Shown: piece after piece, positions 4,738-7,248 of the stretch
How the letters are laid out: every line of letters starts with the position of its first letter
Position numbering within the stretch: position 1 is the stretch's first letter
NCBI GenBank assembly: GCA_022704885.1
Contig: JAKJFO010000086.1
Location: 1 to 7,248, forward strand
Direction: 5' to 3'
From: Candidatus Rifleibacteriota bacterium
GTDB lineage: Bacteria; Riflebacteria; Ozemobacteria; Ozemobacterales; Ozemobacteraceae
Length of the DNA: 7,248 nucleotides
The notes under the pieces: model-generated
Told to the model about the DNA's origin: nothing
The model's input: the letters and a program-made list of their open reading frames with translations, nothing else
The model's database searches: none
Made by a program: the position numbers and the translations under genes

Positions 4738-6714
4738 TCAGCTGCGAGAAATCTGCCAGTTCTCGAGAAGTTCGGGGCTGATTTCGTCGATAAAACGGGA
4801 TTGCCTGCCGAGAACCGTGCCGGTAGCAGGATCCCAGATATGAGATGGATATGTAATCGCCAGATTTTCCGAGGCTCTGGTGATGGCAACATACATCAGA
4901 CGCCTTTCTTCTTCGAGATCGGCTTGAGTCTTGAGCGAACTGAAAGACGGAAAGCGTCCTTCGAGAGCATGTATGACAAACACGGAGTGCCATTCGAGGC
5001 CTTTGGCAGAATGTATCGTCGAGAGAATCAGAGTCTCGTCTTCACTGGTTTCTGGTGCCAGAGCCTCATCTACCGCGTCTTTAGGCGGCTCAAGCGCCAG
5101 GTCGGTAAGAAAATCGTTGAGCGAAGAAAATTTGCCGGCAATGATGGCCAGCTGATCTATATCCTTGAACCGACGCGGATAATCATCAAAACGTTCCTTG
5201 AGAATCGGGAAATAATAATCGGCGACCATTTCGAGCAGTCGGGCTGGGGGAGTAGCAACCAGTTTCGATGCAGCTGTCAGCATCTGACCAAGTTTTTTAA
5301 GGCCGTTGGCTGCTTTTGCCCGAACCTTAAGCCCCGAAAAATCGAAAGGATCTGACGCCTGCCTGATATGAGCGAAGATTTCGCCGGCACTGTGCGTGCC
5401 GATGCCTTCGATCAGCAAAAGCACACGCAGCCATGAAACCTGATCGTAAGGGTTCTGGATTATTCTCAGGTGAGCTATGACATCTTTGAGATGGCCTGCT
5501 TCGAGAAATTTGAAACCACCCCACTTAACATAGGGTATATTGCGTCTTTTCAGTTCGAGTTCAAGTTGATACGCATGAAAACTCGAGCGAAACAACACGG
5601 CAATATCGTTGAGCCCGATACCCTGCTCGCGAAGCTCAAGAACGCGGGCAGCTATGAACATCGCCTGTTCCTGCTCGTCTTCGCAACGCACGCAGGCCGG
5701 CTGCTCACCATTCTCTCTTTCGGTGAACAGCTTTTTTTTAAAACCTTCGCCGGCCTTTTCCATCAGACTGTTGGCAGCGTCAAGAATCTGTCGGGTACTG
5801 CGGTAATTGCGCTCGAGTCTGATCACCTGGCAATCCGGAAATATTTCGGGGAATTCGAGAATATTGCTGACCCTGGCTCCTCGGAAAGAATAGATGCTCT
5901 GCGCATCGTCGCCGACAACCATTACATTGCGGTTCGGTCCCGACAGCAGAAAGGTAATTTTTGCCTGAAGCCCGTTGGTATCCTGGTATTCATCGGCCAT
6001 CACATAACGATAACGTGACGTGATCTGCATTCTTGCCGGTTCACTTTCACTGAGCAGGCGGTGCAGGTATATCAGGAGATCGTCGTAATCAAGAAGCAGA
6101 TTTTTTTGTTTATAGGCGGTGAATTCATGGTGCAGTCGGCAGATGTCCTGATCATGCTCGGCGAACTGTGGGTAAAGCTCGGCGATTATTTCTGATACAG
6201 ACTTCTCAAGATTATTCGCCTTTGAAAACATCTGGGCAACCGTTTTTTTCTGCGGAAAGCGAGATTCTTTCCGGTTAAAACCAAGTTCGCTGCGCAGAAA
6301 ATTGATGATATCTGAAGCATCGCCATCGTCGATAATCGAAAAGGCAGGCTTCAGATCGATATAATGACCGTATTTGCGCAGAATGTTCGCGGCAAAGCTG
6401 TGATAAGTTCCGCCGGCAACAGCTTTACCCTGAGCGCCGACCAGAGTTGCCACGCGATCGAGCATGTTGGCGGCGGCCTTGCGGGTGAAGGTAAGCAGCA
6501 GAATGCTGTCTGGCGCTATGCCGCTCTCGAGCATGCGGGCGACTCGATAAATCAGCGTACGCGTTTTCCCTGAACCGGCACCGGCGATGCAGAGTAAAGG
6601 CCCCTTAAAAAGCGTCACTGCTGCCAGTTGCTGCTGGTTAAGCAGTGACTGGTAGTCGATTTTGAATGATTGGGCGCCGATATGGCCGGTGTTCAGCTGA
6701 TAGGTTCTGGTCAT
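4738..6714 (-). CDS. UvrD/PcrA/Rep-like superfamily 1 DNA helicase
   Basis: This 658-residue ATP-dependent 3'-5' DNA helicase has every SF1A motif. They are Q motif LNQQQLAA (25-32), Walker A AGAGSGKT (44-51), Ia TFTRKAA (75-81), Ib TYHSFA (103-108), II DEYQD (241-245), III GDDAQSIYSFRGA (268-280), IV NYRST (303-307), V STIHSAKGLEW (565-575) and VI EERRLMYVAITRA (602-614). It lacks the basic C-terminal extension of full-length PcrA/UvrD (about 720 residues) and ends soon after motif VI. It may therefore be a paralog rather than the housekeeping nucleotide-excision-repair UvrD, so no symbol is given. The likely role is unwinding DNA or clearing proteins during repair or replication. The ATG at 6714-6712 overlaps the cutA stop by one base (TGATG) and has no strong ribosome site of its own, suggesting translational coupling. 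Confidence 0.93.
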   Translation of the reverse strand: MTRTYQLNTGHIGAQSFKIDYQSLLNQQQLAAVTLFKGPLLCIAGAGSGKTRTLIYRVARMLESGIAPDSILLLTFTRKAAANMLDRVATLVGAQGKAVAGGTYHSFAANILRKYGHYIDLKPAFSIIDDGDASDIINFLRSELGFNRKESRFPQKKTVAQMFSKANNLEKSVSEIIAELYPQFAEHDQDICRLHHEFTAYKQKNLLLDYDDLLIYLHRLLSESEPARMQITSRYRYVMADEYQDTNGLQAKITFLLSGPNRNVMVVGDDAQSIYSFRGARVSNILEFPEIFPDCQVIRLERNYRSTRQILDAANSLMEKAGEGFKKKLFTERENGEQPACVRCEDEQEQAMFIAARVLELREQGIGLNDIAVLFRSSFHAYQLELELKRRNIPYVKWGGFKFLEAGHLKDVIAHLRIIQNPYDQVSWLRVLLLIEGIGTHSAGEIFAHIRQASDPFDFSGLKVRAKAANGLKKLGQMLTAASKLVATPPARLLEMVADYYFPILKERFDDYPRRFKDIDQLAIIAGKFSSLNDFLTDLALEPPKDAVDEALAPETSEDETLILSTIHSAKGLEWHSVFVIHALEGRFPSFSSLKTQADLEEERRLMYVAITRASENLAITYPSHIWDPATGTVLGRQSRFIDEISPELLENWQISRS

Positions 6715-7031
6715 CAGGTTGTCGAATCATGAATCCATTTCAGATAATCGCTGTTGCCGTATTCTACAGGTAGTGCGATGAATTCATAGACTTTATATGG
6801 ATGGAGCTGCCTGATTCTTTCATCGAGAGCCTCAAGGTGTGCCTGCTGCGTTTTGATCACCATGATTATTTCAGCGCCGGATTCGATTTTGCCCTGCCAG
6901 TGATAGATCGACTCTATTCCCGGAATCAGGTTAACGCAGGCACAAAGCTTTGCCGGAACGATGTCTTCGGCAATTTTTATTGCAGTATCACGGTCAGGGA
7001 CTGTAACCATGCACACTCTGTATTCTGTCAT
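6714..7031 (-). CDS. cutA: CutA1 divalent-cation tolerance protein
   Basis: The 105-residue protein has the usual CutA1 length. Family signatures are CACVNLIPGIESIYHWQGKIE (30-50, the longest conserved block), IKTQQAHLEALDERI (59-73), and HPYKVYEFIALPVEYGNSDYLKWI (77-100). CutA1 forms a very stable ferredoxin-like trimer. It was linked genetically to copper and divalent-metal tolerance in E. coli, but its molecular function remains uncertain. The ATG at 7031-7029 has GGAGGT (7043-7038) about six bases upstream. Its stop overlaps the helicase start by one base, so it is the upstream gene of a two-gene unit. The functional link between the two proteins is unclear. Confidence 0.95.
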   Translation of the reverse strand: MTEYRVCMVTVPDRDTAIKIAEDIVPAKLCACVNLIPGIESIYHWQGKIESGAEIIMVIKTQQAHLEALDERIRQLHPYKVYEFIALPVEYGNSDYLKWIHDSTT

Positions 7032-7058
7032 TTTCGCACCTCCGTCACTTCAGTTTAC

Positions 7059-7080
7059 TGTAATCCGGGACAGGATTGCA
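7059..7080. repeat. Inverted repeat between cutA and the divergent promoter
   Basis: TGTAATCC (7059-7066) and GGATTGCA (7073-7080) pair at seven of eight positions across six bases, and at eight of eight in RNA if G-U is allowed. It lies 28-49 bases upstream of the cutA ATG, where it could act as an operator or a leader hairpin. Confidence 0.4.
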
Positions 7081-7106
7081 AACGGGTGATCACAATCAAA
7101 CTTTGC

Positions 7107-7130
7107 GATTGCATAAATTGCAGCGCAATC
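7107..7130. repeat. Inverted repeat in the divergent intergenic region
   Basis: GATTGC (7107-7112) and GCAATC (7125-7130) are perfect six-base arms around 12 bases, ending two bases before the plus-strand -35 at 7132. The motif ATTGCA recurs at 7075, 7108 and 7117. A nearby GTGATCAC (7086-7093) is a separate perfect palindrome. A regulator site is possible. Confidence 0.4.
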
Positions 7131-7131
7131 A

Positions 7132-7160
7132 TTGCCGATAACTGTAATCAGTTGTATTAT
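7132..7160 (+). promoter_or_regulatory. Sigma70-type promoter reading rightwards
   Basis: The -35 TTGCCG (7132-7137) and -10 TATTAT (7155-7160) are separated by exactly 17 bases, with four and five of six consensus positions. An ACTG-TAAT-CAGT inverted repeat (7141-7152) sits in the spacer. Transcription would begin near 7167, just upstream of the small ORF. Confidence 0.5.
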
Positions 7161-7177
7161 GAGTATGGAGAAAAATT

Positions 7178-7246
7178 ATGGCGGGTTTGTTTCTGGCTAC
7201 CGTTCTGACGATTGTACTGTCTCTTGAAATTGGTGCCGAGCTCTGA
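7178..7246 (+). CDS. Possible 22-residue hydrophobic small protein
   Basis: The ATG at 7178 has GGAG (7167-7170) seven bases upstream and lies downstream of a good promoter. The short ORF ends with TGA at 7244-7246. The peptide begins MAGLFLATVLTIVLSLEIG, an almost unbroken hydrophobic run long enough for one membrane helix, and ends with an acidic tail (GAEL). No family is recognised. It could be a small membrane protein, a leader peptide for a gene beyond the window, or chance. A rival overlapping frame starts at ATG 7165 and encodes a non-hydrophobic 20-residue peptide, but its ribosome site is poor. Confidence 0.35.
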   Translation: MAGLFLATVLTIVLSLEIGAEL

Positions 7247-7248
7247 TT

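Noticed and set aside
4702..6018. Plus-strand ORFs of 217 and 182 codons opposite the helicase
   Set aside because: The minus-strand helicase carries every SF1 motif across the same DNA; these frames have no motifs.
6801..7208. Plus-strand 135-codon ORF spanning cutA and the intergenic region
   Set aside because: It is antisense to cutA and crosses the regulatory region; the cutA signatures are unmistakable on the other strand.
1..7248. CRISPR array, tRNA or rRNA genes, phage or retron defence cassette
   Set aside because: I saw no regularly spaced repeats, no tRNA cloverleaf and no rRNA sequence. The reverse transcriptase belongs to a group II intron, by its domain V/VI and LtrA-type N-terminus, not to a retron or a defence RT.

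Overview
The window is a stretch of bacterial chromosome of intermediate GC content. It has short intergenic gaps, purine-rich ribosome binding sites and a high share of TTG starts (three of the seven inferred start codons). The host cannot be named from sequence alone. The RlmM-type rRNA methyltransferase, the CutA protein, a UvrD paralog and a membrane Cache-domain receptor together suggest a Gram-negative-type bacterium. RlmM is best known from Proteobacteria, but a deeper lineage is possible.

Layout, left to right. (1) 1-820, minus: the N-terminal 273 codons of a membrane-anchored Cache-domain sensor whose output domain lies outside the window. (2) About 899-1482, plus: the remains of a group II intron. 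It keeps the N-terminal third of its reverse transcriptase, a shortened domain V and an intact domain VI with the branch-point adenosine; the rest of the RNA and the catalytic RT are gone. (3) 1493-2239, minus: a complete type II toxin-antitoxin operon, with a Phd/YefM-type antitoxin, an overlapping PIN-domain (VapC) toxin that starts with TTG, and a near-consensus promoter carrying a palindromic operator. (4) 2341-3393, minus: a 23S rRNA 2'-O-ribose methyltransferase of the RlmM family. (5) 3484-4715, plus: a complete ISAs1-family insertion sequence with 19-bp terminal inverted repeats but no visible target duplication. (6) 4738-7031, minus: a UvrD/PcrA-like helicase preceded by cutA, with stop and start codons overlapping by one base. 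(7) 7032-7248: a divergent regulatory region with inverted repeats, a good sigma70-type promoter and a possible 22-residue membrane peptide.

The order cutA > helicase > rlmM on one strand suggests an ancestral operon, or at least a co-directional run, into which the insertion sequence landed in the opposite orientation. The left part (dead intron, toxin-antitoxin operon) looks like accessory DNA set between housekeeping-type genes. I found no convincing undescribed multi-gene system. The most informative details are the decay pattern of the intron, the operator architecture of the toxin-antitoxin operon, the palindrome upstream of rlmM, and the small hydrophobic ORF at the right edge.
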